Shown: positions 27,083 to 35,948 of the stretch, one piece after another
How positions within the stretch are numbered: position 1 is the stretch's first letter
Layout: every line of letters begins with the position of its first letter
Assembly: GCA_964418755.1 (NCBI GenBank)
Contig: CAYQNS010000001.1
Coordinates: 24,041-88,040 of the forward strand
From: 4572-123 sp964418755
GTDB taxonomy: Bacteria > Desulfobacterota > Desulfobacteria > Desulfobacterales > 4572-123
Length of the DNA: 64,000 nt
Reading direction: 5' to 3'
The notes under the pieces: model-generated
Databases searched by the model: none
What the model was told of the DNA's origin: nothing
What the model saw: the letters and a program-made list of their open reading frames with translations, nothing else
Made by a program: the position numbers and the translations under genes

Positions 27083-28168
27083 ATGTACAAAAACAATGCG
27101 TTAAAAGAGATCAGCTGGCAAGATTTCCAGCAACTGAACCTCGGGGAAAAAGCACCCTATTTTTTGCGTCAGGGGCGAACCTATCATGCGCTGGTTTCCC
27201 AGCAGTTTGATCGAGCCATGCTGGATAAACTGTGCAGCCTGGCCACCAAAATCCGGATGATCGGAAAAACCAGGGGCGGGTTGCAATTCCTGAAAGACCT
27301 GTTGTCGGACAAAAGGGGCATGCTCTATTTCGCCCAACCCTCTTCCCGAACTTTTCTTTCGTTTTACGCTGCCTGCCAGATACTGGGAATTCAGCCTGCC
27401 GAAGTGCGGGACACCAGCACATCCAGTGAAATCAAGGGTGAATCCAAGGAAGATTCGGTGCGAACGTTCAGCAGTTATTTTGATCTTATGATCATGCGCC
27501 ATCCTGTGGGCGGCTTTGCCGAAAGAATTGCCTGGCTGCTTTCCAATACAGACCGACCCGTCCCGGTTATCAATGCCGGTTCCGGGAAAGATCAGCATCC
27601 GACCCAGGCCCTGCTGGATATCTACACATTGGAGCGCAGTTTTGAAAATCAGGGTGGAATCGAGGGCAAGAAAATCGCTTTTGTAGGTGATCTGGCCCGG
27701 GGCCGGACAGTACGGTCTTTATCCAACCTGCTGACACTCTATCCGGGTGTCAAACAGTATTTTATCGCCCCGGAATCCCTGCAGATCGGTGAAGACATTT
27801 TATCTTCGCTCACAAAAGCGGGCATGGAATATGAAGTGAGTGTCGATTTTGAAAAACTGATTCCCGAAGTTGACGCCATTTATATGACGCGTATCCAGGA
27901 CGAGTGGGATACGGCCAAAGAGAGTAGTCTGATCGATACCAGCAAATATCACTTCAAGACCGAGCATCTTGATCTGTTGAAATCAAACGCCGTTCTTCTG
28001 CACCCGCTGCCGCGCCGCAAGGAGATCGCTGTGGCTGTGGATTCGGATCCGAGGGCCGTCTACTGGCGGCAGGTACGCAACGGCATGTGGATTCGTGCGG
28101 CTCTGATACTGTCCATTTTTGACCGGACCCTTGAAGTCGATCGATACTATGAAGATTTGACCAGTTGA
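27083..28168 (+). CDS. pyrB: Aspartate carbamoyltransferase family protein
   Basis: A 361-residue transcarbamylase. The carbamoyl-phosphate motif reads QPSSRTFLSF (normally STRTR), HPTQALLDIYTLE is the ATCase-type second motif, and the aspartate-binding end reads LHPLPRRKEIAVAV with DPRAVYWRQVRNGMW. AAGGAGG precedes the ATG at 27083. The family normally condenses carbamoyl phosphate with aspartate in pyrimidine synthesis. It is somewhat longer than typical catalytic chains (about 310), with an N-terminal extension of about 50 residues. No pyrI or other pyr genes are adjacent, so a variant function is possible. Confidence 0.83.
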   Translation: MYKNNALKEISWQDFQQLNLGEKAPYFLRQGRTYHALVSQQFDRAMLDKLCSLATKIRMIGKTRGGLQFLKDLLSDKRGMLYFAQPSSRTFLSFYAACQILGIQPAEVRDTSTSSEIKGESKEDSVRTFSSYFDLMIMRHPVGGFAERIAWLLSNTDRPVPVINAGSGKDQHPTQALLDIYTLERSFENQGGIEGKKIAFVGDLARGRTVRSLSNLLTLYPGVKQYFIAPESLQIGEDILSSLTKAGMEYEVSVDFEKLIPEVDAIYMTRIQDEWDTAKESSLIDTSKYHFKTEHLDLLKSNAVLLHPLPRRKEIAVAVDSDPRAVYWRQVRNGMWIRAALILSIFDRTLEVDRYYEDLTS

Positions 28169-28217
28169 CGTTGCAAGTTACGATTCGGTGAGGTGATTTT
28201 TGTATGCCCCAATAAAA

Positions 28218-28349
28218 AAGCCGTCTGTCTCCGCAAATAAAAACTAAATTGAGCGATTATCAGTTAGCTTTTAGCAATTAGTACAATATAGGAGCTGACC
28301 GCTAATTGCTAAAAGCTAATCGCTCATCTTAGGTAGAAACAGACGGCTT
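28218..28349. terminator. Large nested palindrome between convergent pyrB and etfA
   Basis: The outer stem AAGCCGTCTGT (28218-28228) pairs perfectly with ACAGACGGCTT (28339-28349). Inside, TAGCTTTTAGCAATTAG (28265-28281) pairs with its complement at 28302-28318, and GAGCGATTA (28251-28259) with TAATCGCTC (28317-28325). In the minus direction the outer stem is followed by TTTTTTATT, so it is a good intrinsic terminator for etfBA. The elaborate inner stems look like a mobile palindromic repeat. Confidence 0.7.
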
Positions 28350-28463
28350 GAATAAAAAGTGATGCAGCCCATCAAAGGCTCCGGGGATAATCCTATATCA
28401 TAAAAGTATTACCCCCCTGCACCGGCTGATAGGTTATAATGCTCTGCCGTAATCTGGAAACAA

Positions 28464-29432
28464 TTACATGTTACCAATTTTTTCGGTGAGTTCCGGCAGG
28501 AAATCAAGGATGTCGGCTTCGATGCCCACATCCGCTACCTGAAAAATAGGCGCGTTGGTATTTTTGTTGATGGCCACGACAAAGGGATTGCCCTTGAGAC
28601 CTCCCAGATGCTGGAATGATCCGCTGATACCGCAGGCCAGGTAGACCTTTGGTTTTACCGTCTGGCCGGAGGTACCGACCTGGCGGGATTTTTCCATCCA
28701 TTTTGAATCCACGATGGGTCGGGAGCAGGATACATCGGCACCCATGGCTTCCGCCAGTTCCTGTACGATTTCGATATTGTCTTCATCTTCGATTCCACGT
28801 CCGACGGATACCAGAACCTCGGATTTGGTGATATCCACGTCTCCGACTTCTGCTGCGACGATTTCCAGGAAACGGCGGTTTGCAGACAGGTCACCGGCAT
28901 CGCCGGATTTGTCCACAACCCGGCCGGCGGCCGCTTTATTTTCATCTTCCGGGAATCCACCCGGACGTACGGTTATTACCGCACCACCGGATATATCGCA
29001 GGAGACATGGGCGCTGACCATGCCGCCGTATTCCTGGCGTACGATATTCATGACCGATCCGTCCGTGCCTTCAAACCCTACCACATCGCTGGCAAAGGCG
29101 CTATCCAGTTTGATGCTCAGCCCCGGGGCCAGGTCCATGCCAAAGGTATCATGGGCCATCAATAAAATGGCATCGCCCGGCAGCGTATTGACCAGCAGCT
29201 TGCGGATCACTTCGGCATTGGGATAGGCCAGTGCCTCGTTGTCAAACTTCCAGACTTCCGGATAGGATTGGGCCATGGTATTGCAAACCGCATCAAGATC
29301 AGGCCCACTGCCTGTCACGATGGCGGTTACGGACGCATCGGCATCAATCTGTTTAGCCGCGGCGGCGAGTTCCAGGGCCGCATCATCGGCGACTTGATCC
29401 TTATGTGTAATATATGTAAAAATTTGAGCCAT
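28464..29432 (-). CDS. etfA: Electron transfer flavoprotein alpha subunit
   Basis: A 322-residue ETF alpha chain carrying the FAD. The C-terminal FAD domain shows VGRGIEDEDNIEIVQELAEA, the SRPIVDSKWMEKSRQVGTSG stretch, and CGISGSFQHLGGLKGNPFVV with AINKNTNAPIFQVADVGIEA. Its ATG overlaps the etfB stop (TAATG). With EtfB it takes electrons from acyl-CoA-type dehydrogenases and passes them to the membrane Fe-S oxidoreductase encoded upstream. Confidence 0.96.
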   Translation of the reverse strand: MAQIFTYITHKDQVADDAALELAAAAKQIDADASVTAIVTGSGPDLDAVCNTMAQSYPEVWKFDNEALAYPNAEVIRKLLVNTLPGDAILLMAHDTFGMDLAPGLSIKLDSAFASDVVGFEGTDGSVMNIVRQEYGGMVSAHVSCDISGGAVITVRPGGFPEDENKAAAGRVVDKSGDAGDLSANRRFLEIVAAEVGDVDITKSEVLVSVGRGIEDEDNIEIVQELAEAMGADVSCSRPIVDSKWMEKSRQVGTSGQTVKPKVYLACGISGSFQHLGGLKGNPFVVAINKNTNAPIFQVADVGIEADILDFLPELTEKIGNM

Positions 29433-30220
29433 TATTTCAATCCTCCCTTGGCCTTTAAGAGTTCAATCAGTTTTCCAATGATCTCTTCCGTGCTGCCCTC
29501 GAGCATCTCCGCACCTTCGCCCGTGTCCGGCACAAAATAGTCGAGCCGTTTGACCTTGGCACCGGCATCGCCGACCGATGCCGCGTCCAGCCCCAGATCC
29601 GCGGTGCCCAGGGTCGGGATCTCCACGGAAGCCACCTTCCGGATACCGCGGATGCCCACATAGCGCGGTTCATTGATACCGGTCTGGATGGACAGGACGC
29701 AGGGCAAATCGATTTCATTCATTTCCTGGTTACCGCCTTCTATTTCACGGCCCACCGTTAGTTTGCCCTCCTGCACCTCAATGGTGTTGACCAGGGATGC
29801 ATAGGGGTAATCCAGCATGGCCGCCAGCATACCACCGATCTCTCCGGCACCGGCATCGGCCTGGGCCCCGGTCATGATCAGATCGTAGCTGCCTTTTTCA
29901 ACGGCGGCTTTTAGAATCGCGGCAACCCCCCTGCCATCGGAATTTTCAAAGGCATCGTCACTTAAAAGCAGGCCCTTTTCAGCGCCCATGGCCATCTCCC
30001 TTCTCACGACCTCTTCCGACTCATCATTGCCGACCGAGACCACCGTGACACTGCCGCCGACCTTGTCAACGATCTGAATAGCTTCCTCGACTGCATAATT
30101 ATCCCACTCGTTTACCGAATAAACCAGATCATCGCGATCGATGTCGTTCCCGGCATTGTTCAACTCGATCTCGTTTTCCGAGGTGTCAGGGACCCTCTTT
30201 ACACAAACCAAAATTTCCAT
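29432..30220 (-). CDS. etfB: Electron transfer flavoprotein beta subunit
   Basis: A 262-residue ETF beta chain. The start MEILVCVKRVPDTSENEI at 30220 is chosen because GGGAGGG precedes it and it matches the family N-terminus; a longer frame to 30352 is spurious. The AMP-binding region (MTGAQADAGAGEIGGMLAAM) and the recognition-loop area (DLPCVLSIQTGINEPRY) are present. It lies 103 bp after the Fe-S oxidoreductase gene and overlaps etfA. Confidence 0.95.
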   Translation of the reverse strand: MEILVCVKRVPDTSENEIELNNAGNDIDRDDLVYSVNEWDNYAVEEAIQIVDKVGGSVTVVSVGNDESEEVVRREMAMGAEKGLLLSDDAFENSDGRGVAAILKAAVEKGSYDLIMTGAQADAGAGEIGGMLAAMLDYPYASLVNTIEVQEGKLTVGREIEGGNQEMNEIDLPCVLSIQTGINEPRYVGIRGIRKVASVEIPTLGTADLGLDAASVGDAGAKVKRLDYFVPDTGEGAEMLEGSTEEIIGKLIELLKAKGGLK

Positions 30221-30323
30221 ATTTTCCCTCCCTGCTGTTATTGTTGACAGGTTTTTTAAATTATGGTTATTACCAAATGATTGCTTTCTGATATCGGTTT
30301 TCTGTTGACCTATTCGGCCTGTT

Positions 30324-32408
30324 TCAGGCAGCCTTTTCCATATGCTGATCAATCAGTTCGGCCAATTCAATGGCTTCCACTTCACCTTCCAGGCCGGCCA
30401 CCTTGATGGCGTCCTCGATATTGACCAGACAGAACGGGCATGCCGTTACGATTACATTGGCTCCGGCGTCGGCCGCCATCCGTACCCTCAGAACGCCCAT
30501 GCGTTGCTCTTCCTCTGGTTCGTAGAAGAGCATCAGACCGCCGCCGCCGCAGCAGAAGGATCGATCCCGATTTTTTGTCATTTCCACCCGGGTAAGGCCT
30601 GGAATGGCATCGATGGCGGCCCGGGGGTCGTCGTACACATCATTGTGCCGTCCCAGATAACAGGGATCATGATAGGTGTAGATCCGGGTCGGATCCGCGA
30701 CTGGTTTAAGTTTCAAATTACCGGATCTGACATGGCGGACAATCACCTGGCTGATATGTTCCACCGGGGGAAGGCCCTTGTAGTCCTTTTTTAACGCGTT
30801 GAATGCATGGGGATCGGCGGTGACGATACGACTCACGCCGGCATTTAGAATAGCATCGGTATTGTGGTCTTTCAAGTCCTGAAAGAGCATCTCCTCACCA
30901 AAGCGGCGCACCTCGTGGGCACTGTCCTTTTCCGCCCTGCCCAGAATACCGAAATCAATGCCGGCAGTGGTGAGGACTCCGGCCGTGGCCTTGGCAATCT
31001 CCTGCATGCGGTCATCAAAGGATGAAATGCTGTCCACAAAGTACAGGGTGTCGGCCGTGGCTCCTTTTTCGAGAATTTTAACCGGGTATTTTGCCTTGAA
31101 TTCTTGATCTTTGGTCCAGTCGGCCCGTTTTTTTTCCATTTTGCCCCAGGGGTTACCGCGTTTTTCCAGGGCCCGCAGCGGTTTTTGCAGGGACTGGGGC
31201 ACCATGCCCTCTTCAACCATGCCACGGCGCAGGTCGACGATCTTGTCGATATATTCGATTCCAAGCGGGCATTCCTGCTCGCATGCACCGCAGGTGGTGC
31301 ATGACCAGATTTCGTCTTCTGTAAAAATAGTGCCGATCAGTGGTTCACTTTTTTTAAACGGGCTGTTTAAAGGCAGCAATGGATAGTTCTTGAAGAGCAG
31401 ATCCCGGGCCTTAATGGAGATGAATCGCGGCGATAGAGGCCGGCCCACGGTATTTGCCGGGCATTGGTCTGAACAGCGTCCACAATCGGCGCAGGTGTAA
31501 AAATCCAGGATATGCTTCCAGGTAAAATCCTCCAGTTTTTTAACGCCGAAGGATTCCAGTTCATCCAGATTTTCATCTTTGACGCCGTAGCGCACCGGTT
31601 TGACATTGCCTCGATTCAGGCGCATGAAAAAGACATTAAAAATGGAGGTAATGACATGAAAATGCTTACCCAGGGGCAGAAAACACAAAAAAAAGAAAAA
31701 ACACAGGTCATGGGCAAAATAGGCGGCAATATGGAGGTTCTGCAGGCAGGTTAAAGGTGTGCTCAGCAGCATGCCCTTGAGTGCCCATCCCAGGGTACCC
31801 GGTGTCAGAAAATCGGCATGCAGGCCCTGTTGGGCCTGGGCTGCCACCAGGGAAGCTTCGAACAGACTCTCGGAGACCATCAGCGTGCCGATAAGGGCCA
31901 GGACAAAAACCGCCTCTGCCGTATGATCATGGCCGTATTTTTTGGGAACGGCGTATCGCTCCGGCTTGAAAATGCCCCGGCGGATGGCCGCAACCACAAC
32001 CGCAACCAGTACAACCGTAGCCATAATATCCTTGATAACATTGTATGCCGCTCCTGCGATGCCATCCATGCCCGGGAAGGTAAAGCCCTCTATAAATCCC
32101 AGTATTACAAGCTGGCTGGAGCGAAGCGCCAGAGATATAAAACCGAAAAAAATCATGATATGCAGCACGCCTGCCAGCATATAACGCGGTTGGCGCCATT
32201 GGGCGAGCCAGATTTTAAGCACTTGCATGATCCTTGCCGGGATATGGTCAAATCGGGCATCAGGAGCCGCCATGACCAGGGGAGCCATGCGTCTTGCCAT
32301 TATATAGGTAAAAATAATTGCCCCGATAATCGGGATCAAAAAAGAAATAACCGCGGTGGGAATGAAAAATATCGAGCCGTGGGCCGGAGAGATCAAAGCG
32401 GTTTCCAT
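30324..32408 (-). CDS. Membrane Fe-S oxidoreductase, ETF:menaquinone reductase type
   Basis: A 694-residue protein. About five N-terminal membrane helices resemble the NarI cytochrome domain. Then comes a ferredoxin-like 2x[4Fe-4S] domain (CADCGRCSDQCP and CTTCGACEQECPLGIE), then two CCG-type cysteine domains of the HdrB kind (HDPCYLGRHNDVYDD, SFCCGGGGLMLF, TACPFC). Proteins of this layout encoded next to etfBA deliver ETF electrons to the quinone pool. It is the first gene of the etf operon. The ATG at 32408 is 12-14 bases from AAGGAG, a long spacing, with an ATG-TAA mini-frame in between. Confidence 0.93.
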   Translation of the reverse strand: METALISPAHGSIFFIPTAVISFLIPIIGAIIFTYIMARRMAPLVMAAPDARFDHIPARIMQVLKIWLAQWRQPRYMLAGVLHIMIFFGFISLALRSSQLVILGFIEGFTFPGMDGIAGAAYNVIKDIMATVVLVAVVVAAIRRGIFKPERYAVPKKYGHDHTAEAVFVLALIGTLMVSESLFEASLVAAQAQQGLHADFLTPGTLGWALKGMLLSTPLTCLQNLHIAAYFAHDLCFFFFLCFLPLGKHFHVITSIFNVFFMRLNRGNVKPVRYGVKDENLDELESFGVKKLEDFTWKHILDFYTCADCGRCSDQCPANTVGRPLSPRFISIKARDLLFKNYPLLPLNSPFKKSEPLIGTIFTEDEIWSCTTCGACEQECPLGIEYIDKIVDLRRGMVEEGMVPQSLQKPLRALEKRGNPWGKMEKKRADWTKDQEFKAKYPVKILEKGATADTLYFVDSISSFDDRMQEIAKATAGVLTTAGIDFGILGRAEKDSAHEVRRFGEEMLFQDLKDHNTDAILNAGVSRIVTADPHAFNALKKDYKGLPPVEHISQVIVRHVRSGNLKLKPVADPTRIYTYHDPCYLGRHNDVYDDPRAAIDAIPGLTRVEMTKNRDRSFCCGGGGLMLFYEPEEEQRMGVLRVRMAADAGANVIVTACPFCLVNIEDAIKVAGLEGEVEAIELAELIDQHMEKAA

Positions 32409-32445
32409 ATTACATTTCTTCTCCTTAAGAAAGTAAAAATATCAG

Positions 32446-32475
32446 CATTAATGAATGAGTATTCATTCATTAATG
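32446..32475. promoter_or_regulatory. Perfect 13-4-13 palindrome, FadR(TetR)-like operator
   Basis: CATTAATGAATGA and TCATTCATTAATG flank GTAT. The core closely matches the TGAATGA-N4-TCATTCA site of the TetR-type FadR that controls fatty-acid oxidation and etfBA genes in Bacillus. It overlaps the predicted -10 of the Fe-S oxidoreductase/etf operon. No fadR-like gene is adjacent. Confidence 0.75.
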
Positions 32476-32497
32476 CAAACGGAGCTTTTTCTGTCAA
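32469..32497 (-). promoter_or_regulatory. Sigma-70 promoter of the Fe-S oxidoreductase/etfBA operon
   Basis: On the minus strand TTGACA (32497-32492) is followed after 17 bases by ATTAAT (32474-32469), two mismatches from TATAAT. The -10 lies inside the palindromic operator, which fits repression. Confidence 0.55.
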
Positions 32498-32972
32498 GTA
32501 AAAAATTCATTCTCTTTTAAATTGCAGCCATGATGCTGTTGAAATAGCTGTTATGAAAGTTACAGACGCTCCAACATCAGACTTTGTTACGTCTCTGAAA
32601 ATAAATAAGCACAAACAGATCCCGATTGAGGATATGGTGCTTTTTACAGCAAGTCGTATGAAATGTCAAATAATGCCAATTGTTTTGCAACGACCCCATT
32701 GGGCTTTTGTAAAACGCAGTGTCGTTTTTCAAATGCGTTTTACATGACTGATTTTGTTTGCATTCAATGGCCATCCGATTTATAATTTGGAAGGTTGTGG
32801 GAGTTTTTTGGCACCCGACGTGATTTTTTACAAAACTCGATCGTTTATTCAGGCGAAAGGGTATGACAAAATCGTCGATTTTAGCAAAAGCCTTGCAAGG
32901 TATCGTCATTTTCCGTATATTTATTCAGTTTTTAATGCTTCGTTATATAACAGAACACCAAAGGAGGTCCCA
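32498..32972. other. Non-coding stretch ahead of acyl-CoA ligase
   Basis: This 475-bp AT-rich region lies between the etf-operon promoter and the acyl-CoA ligase TTG. The ligase frame stays open leftward to 32754, but that part lacks family similarity and a ribosome site. No promoter I would trust for the ligase and no recognised repeat was found. Confidence 0.5.
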
Positions 32973-34673
32973 TTGGCGACAATCCATTATCAATACAAAC
33001 CATGGCTGGCATTTTACGAAAAAGGTGTACCTGAGCGAGTAGACTACGAAGAGGTCTGCCTTCCGGAGTTTCTGGAACGAAGTGTATCTGCATTTCCCAA
33101 TAACATGGCCCTGCTGTTTCAGGGATATCAAATAAATTACCGCAAGCTGAAAAGTATGGTCGACCAGTGTGCCGCCGGTCTTTCTAACCTAGGCATCAAA
33201 AAGGGAGACAGTGTCGCTATTCTGCTTCCCAATGTTATTCCCTGCGTTATCAGTTACTATGCTATTTTGAAAATTGGTGCCGTTGTGGTAATGAACAACC
33301 CCCTTTATGCCGACCGTGAACTGAAACACCAGTTTAACGACTCGAATTCCAAGCTGCTCATTACCCTTGATCTTTTGGCCAACCGAATGGTCGAGCTGCG
33401 CCCCGACACGGGAATTAAGCATATTATTTATACTTCCATCGGCGATTACCTGCCATTTCCCAAAAATCTCCTGTTTCCCCTGGTAGCCAAAAAAAAAGGC
33501 CTGGCCGCCGATGTAAAATCGGCTGCTGATGTTTCCAGATGGAAACCGTTTCTGGCGCAGTCTCCCTTGAATCCTCCGGCCGTAAAACTTGGCTTTGATG
33601 ATGTAGCCATGTACCAGTACACCGGCGGAACAACCGGTATCTCAAAGGGTGTTATGCTGACCCATGCCAATCTCAGCAAGCAGGTTCAACATCTGAATTC
33701 ATGGTTTCCCACTTTTAATAAGGGTGAGGAACGTATGTTGAGCGCACTGCCTTTTTTTCATGTATTCGGGCTTTCAGTGGCCATGAATTTTTCCGTGTAT
33801 ATGGGCTGGGGCGAAATCCTGGTCCCCAAACCCCAGCCGGAACCGCTGCTGGAAGCCATCGCCAAATTCAAACCTACCTTTGCCCCGCTGGTGCCCACCA
33901 TGTATATCGGTATGCTGGCCAGTCCTGATATTGAGAAAAGCGATATGACGTCGATCAAGGGATGCTTTTCCGGCAGTGCGCCGCTGCCTGTGGAGGTGAT
34001 CCGTGATTTTGAAGCCAAGACCGGGGCGATTATCGTGGAAGGCTTCGGCATGACCGAATCCACGCCCGTGACCCATATCAATCCCTTTCGGGGCCAGCGC
34101 AAAGTCGGCAGCATCGGACTTCCCATTCCCGACACCGAATGCCGCATCGTTGATTTAAATGACGGCGAAACAGACATTCCTGTGGAAGAAACCGGCGAAC
34201 TGCTGGTTAAGGGACCGCAGGTCATGAAAGGGTATTGGAATAATTTGGAAGCGACCGCCGAAACCCTGACAGACGGCTGGCTACATACCGGCGACATCGC
34301 CAAAATGGATAAGGAAGGCTATTTCTACATTGTCGACCGCAAGAAAGATATGATCATTTCAGGCGGTTTTAATGTTTATCCCCGTGATATCGAAGAAGTT
34401 TTCTTCGAACACCCGAAAGTTCAGGAAGCCACCGCCATCGGGGTCCCCCATCCTGTTCGGGGCGAGCAGGTCAAGGTTTTTGTCGTACTCAAGAAAGGCC
34501 GGACCGCCACCGGGGAAGAGTTGATCGATTTCTGCAAGGGAAAACTGGCGACCTACAAGCTGCCCACGGAAATTGAGTTTATCCATGAATTGCCTAAAAC
34601 CAATGTCGGCAAGGTCCTGAAAAAAGACCTGCGGGCCACGGAGATGGAGAAAAGAGATGCGGCTGAAAAATAA
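32973..34673 (+). CDS. fadD: Long-chain fatty-acid-CoA ligase
   Basis: A 566-residue acyl-CoA synthetase that activates fatty acids via acyl-AMP. Start: TTG at 32973, five bases after AGGAGG, giving an N-terminus typical of FadD (HYQYKPWLAFYEKGVPERVD); the open frame upstream is not part of the protein. The P-loop reads YTGGTTGISKGVMLTHANL, the adenylate motif GFGMTESTPVTHIN, then GWLHTGDIAKMDKEGYFYIV and DRKKDMIISGGFNVYP, with the catalytic Lys in TNVGKVLKKDLR. It is divergent from the etf operon, with which it probably shares a fatty-acid oxidation role. Confidence 0.95.
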   Translation: MATIHYQYKPWLAFYEKGVPERVDYEEVCLPEFLERSVSAFPNNMALLFQGYQINYRKLKSMVDQCAAGLSNLGIKKGDSVAILLPNVIPCVISYYAILKIGAVVVMNNPLYADRELKHQFNDSNSKLLITLDLLANRMVELRPDTGIKHIIYTSIGDYLPFPKNLLFPLVAKKKGLAADVKSAADVSRWKPFLAQSPLNPPAVKLGFDDVAMYQYTGGTTGISKGVMLTHANLSKQVQHLNSWFPTFNKGEERMLSALPFFHVFGLSVAMNFSVYMGWGEILVPKPQPEPLLEAIAKFKPTFAPLVPTMYIGMLASPDIEKSDMTSIKGCFSGSAPLPVEVIRDFEAKTGAIIVEGFGMTESTPVTHINPFRGQRKVGSIGLPIPDTECRIVDLNDGETDIPVEETGELLVKGPQVMKGYWNNLEATAETLTDGWLHTGDIAKMDKEGYFYIVDRKKDMIISGGFNVYPRDIEEVFFEHPKVQEATAIGVPHPVRGEQVKVFVVLKKGRTATGEELIDFCKGKLATYKLPTEIEFIHELPKTNVGKVLKKDLRATEMEKRDAAEK

Positions 34674-34677
34674 GGGA

Positions 34678-35010
34678 TCAGGGATTTACGCCCCGTTTTT
34701 TTAACTGCAGACGCACTTCTACACGACGTTCCCTAAGTTCGTCTGCATTGCAGTGGGCTATGCCCTGGCTGACACCGAAGCCAAAACCGATTCCTCGTCG
34801 GCCAAAACCGGTTCCGATCCCGATAGAGGCCCGGTCTGACTGGCGTTCGCATTTGGCGATTTCTTCCTCCAACTGATAATAATATTTCAGCAGCTCTTCA
34901 TCGGACATGCTGCTGGAGTCCTGGTCGAGGATGTTGTTTCCGGTGCCGGCACATCCGGATGCCAGAAACAGGGTCGAAAGAATGGTGAAAAGTATTACGA
35001 TGTGCCGCAT
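34678..35010 (-). CDS. Small lipoprotein of unknown function
   Basis: A 110-residue protein with a signal peptide and lipobox ASGC (Cys20). The mature part has an acidic/Tyr stretch (SDEELLKYYYQLEEEIAKCE) followed by a Gly-rich segment (GIGTGFGRRGIGFGFG) and a basic helical tail. AAAGGAG precedes the ATG. Its start overlaps the trmL 3' end by 16 bp, so the two are co-transcribed. Function is not recognised. Confidence 0.75.
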   Translation of the reverse strand: MRHIVILFTILSTLFLASGCAGTGNNILDQDSSSMSDEELLKYYYQLEEEIAKCERQSDRASIGIGTGFGRRGIGFGFGVSQGIAHCNADELRERRVEVRLQLKKRGVNP

Positions 35011-35525
35011 TGATTTTCTCCTTTTTCGATAAACACATTTTTCAGGCTTTCATACAGCGCAATTCCCACCGTGGTAGAAAGGTTCAGACACCGTATTTTT
35101 GGTAAGATGGGTATACAGTAGGCGGTATCCTTATAGACATTCAGGATTTGAGGAGGAAGTCCCCTGGTCTCCGAGCCGAAAATCAGAAAAAGCCTTTTAC
35201 CGGACGGCATATCCCAGAAAAATTTTGACCCGGTTTTTGTGAATATTGCGATCTCTTTTTTTGCCGGCTTCATCTGTTTTTTAAAGTCTGCGAAACTGTC
35301 CCAGATAAACAGTTTTACCTCCGGCCAGTAATCCAGGCCGGCACGTTTGACCTGGCGGCTGTCCAGTGAAAATCCCAGGGGTCGAATCAGGTGCAATCGG
35401 GCACCGGCCCCCAGGCAGGTCCGCCCGATATTGCCGGTGTTCCAGTGCACCTCCGGTGCCACCAGGACCACATGGCGTTCAAAATTATTTTCATTCAAAT
35501 CCACAGGCTGATTCCCGATTATCAT
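34995..35525 (-). CDS. trmL: tRNA (cytidine(34)-2'-O)-methyltransferase
   Basis: A 176-residue SPOUT methyltransferase acting on the wobble base of tRNA-Leu. The trefoil-knot motifs are EVHWNTGNIGRTCLGAGARL, LFLIFGSETRGLPP and IPILPKIRCLNLSTTVGIAL (Asn-Leu-Ser of motif 3). Length matches the single-domain TrmL family plus a short N-terminal lead (MIIGNQPVDLNENN); the ATG at 35525 has no clear ribosome site, so the start may be a few codons downstream. Confidence 0.92.
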   Translation of the reverse strand: MIIGNQPVDLNENNFERHVVLVAPEVHWNTGNIGRTCLGAGARLHLIRPLGFSLDSRQVKRAGLDYWPEVKLFIWDSFADFKKQMKPAKKEIAIFTKTGSKFFWDMPSGKRLFLIFGSETRGLPPQILNVYKDTAYCIPILPKIRCLNLSTTVGIALYESLKNVFIEKGENQCGTS

Positions 35526-35948
35526 TAGTATCTAAATACTAAAATTCGTATTTTTTATGTCAAAAAATAAATCAAAATAATCAAAAAACAAATAAATCAA
35601 AATGATTAAAATTCAAAACAGGAAAAAATCAAAATAACAAAACAACTCCAGGCTATGTGTGAGCAAATAATTTGCTTTGGCTCTTATTTGAGATTTAGAT
35701 ATTGGAATTTATTTGTCTCTTGGTGCTTGTAGTTTGTGATTTCCGGTTTAGGTTACACTCTCAAGAAACAAAACGTTCCGACATGCCAAAATCTACTTGT
35801 TTTATAAACAACCACCCAAGAAGTGTAAAGCGTTTAACCGTTATGAACCATGTATGGTATTGTATAGAATTCAGCCCTATAGTCAATATTTGATTCATCG
35901 TGAAGCCCTGCAACCTCGACAATCCGATAATTATAACGGAGGTGAAAA
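35526..35948. other. Intergenic region with AT-rich inverted repeat
   Basis: A 423-bp gap holding the inverted repeat listed separately. The last 60 bp carry the ribosome site (CGGAGGTG) of the amidohydrolase. No credible gene was seen. Confidence 0.55.
35586..35718. repeat. AT-rich imperfect inverted repeat with central palindrome
   Basis: The left arm 35586-35617 and right arm 35688-35718 are reverse complements at roughly three quarters of positions, sharing ACAAATAAAT exactly. Between them GCAAATAATTTGC (35663-35675) is a perfect short palindrome. Many tracts are variations on AAATCAAAAT. It resembles dispersed non-coding repeats of environmental anaerobes, but copy number cannot be seen here. 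Confidence 0.45.

Noticed and set aside
30221..30352. Upstream start for etfB
   Set aside because: It would add 44 residues unlike any ETF beta chain; GGGAGGG precedes 30220.
32577..32909. 110-codon minus-strand frame ahead of fadD
   Set aside because: No ribosome site, signal or family resemblance; the region is AT-rich and probably non-coding.
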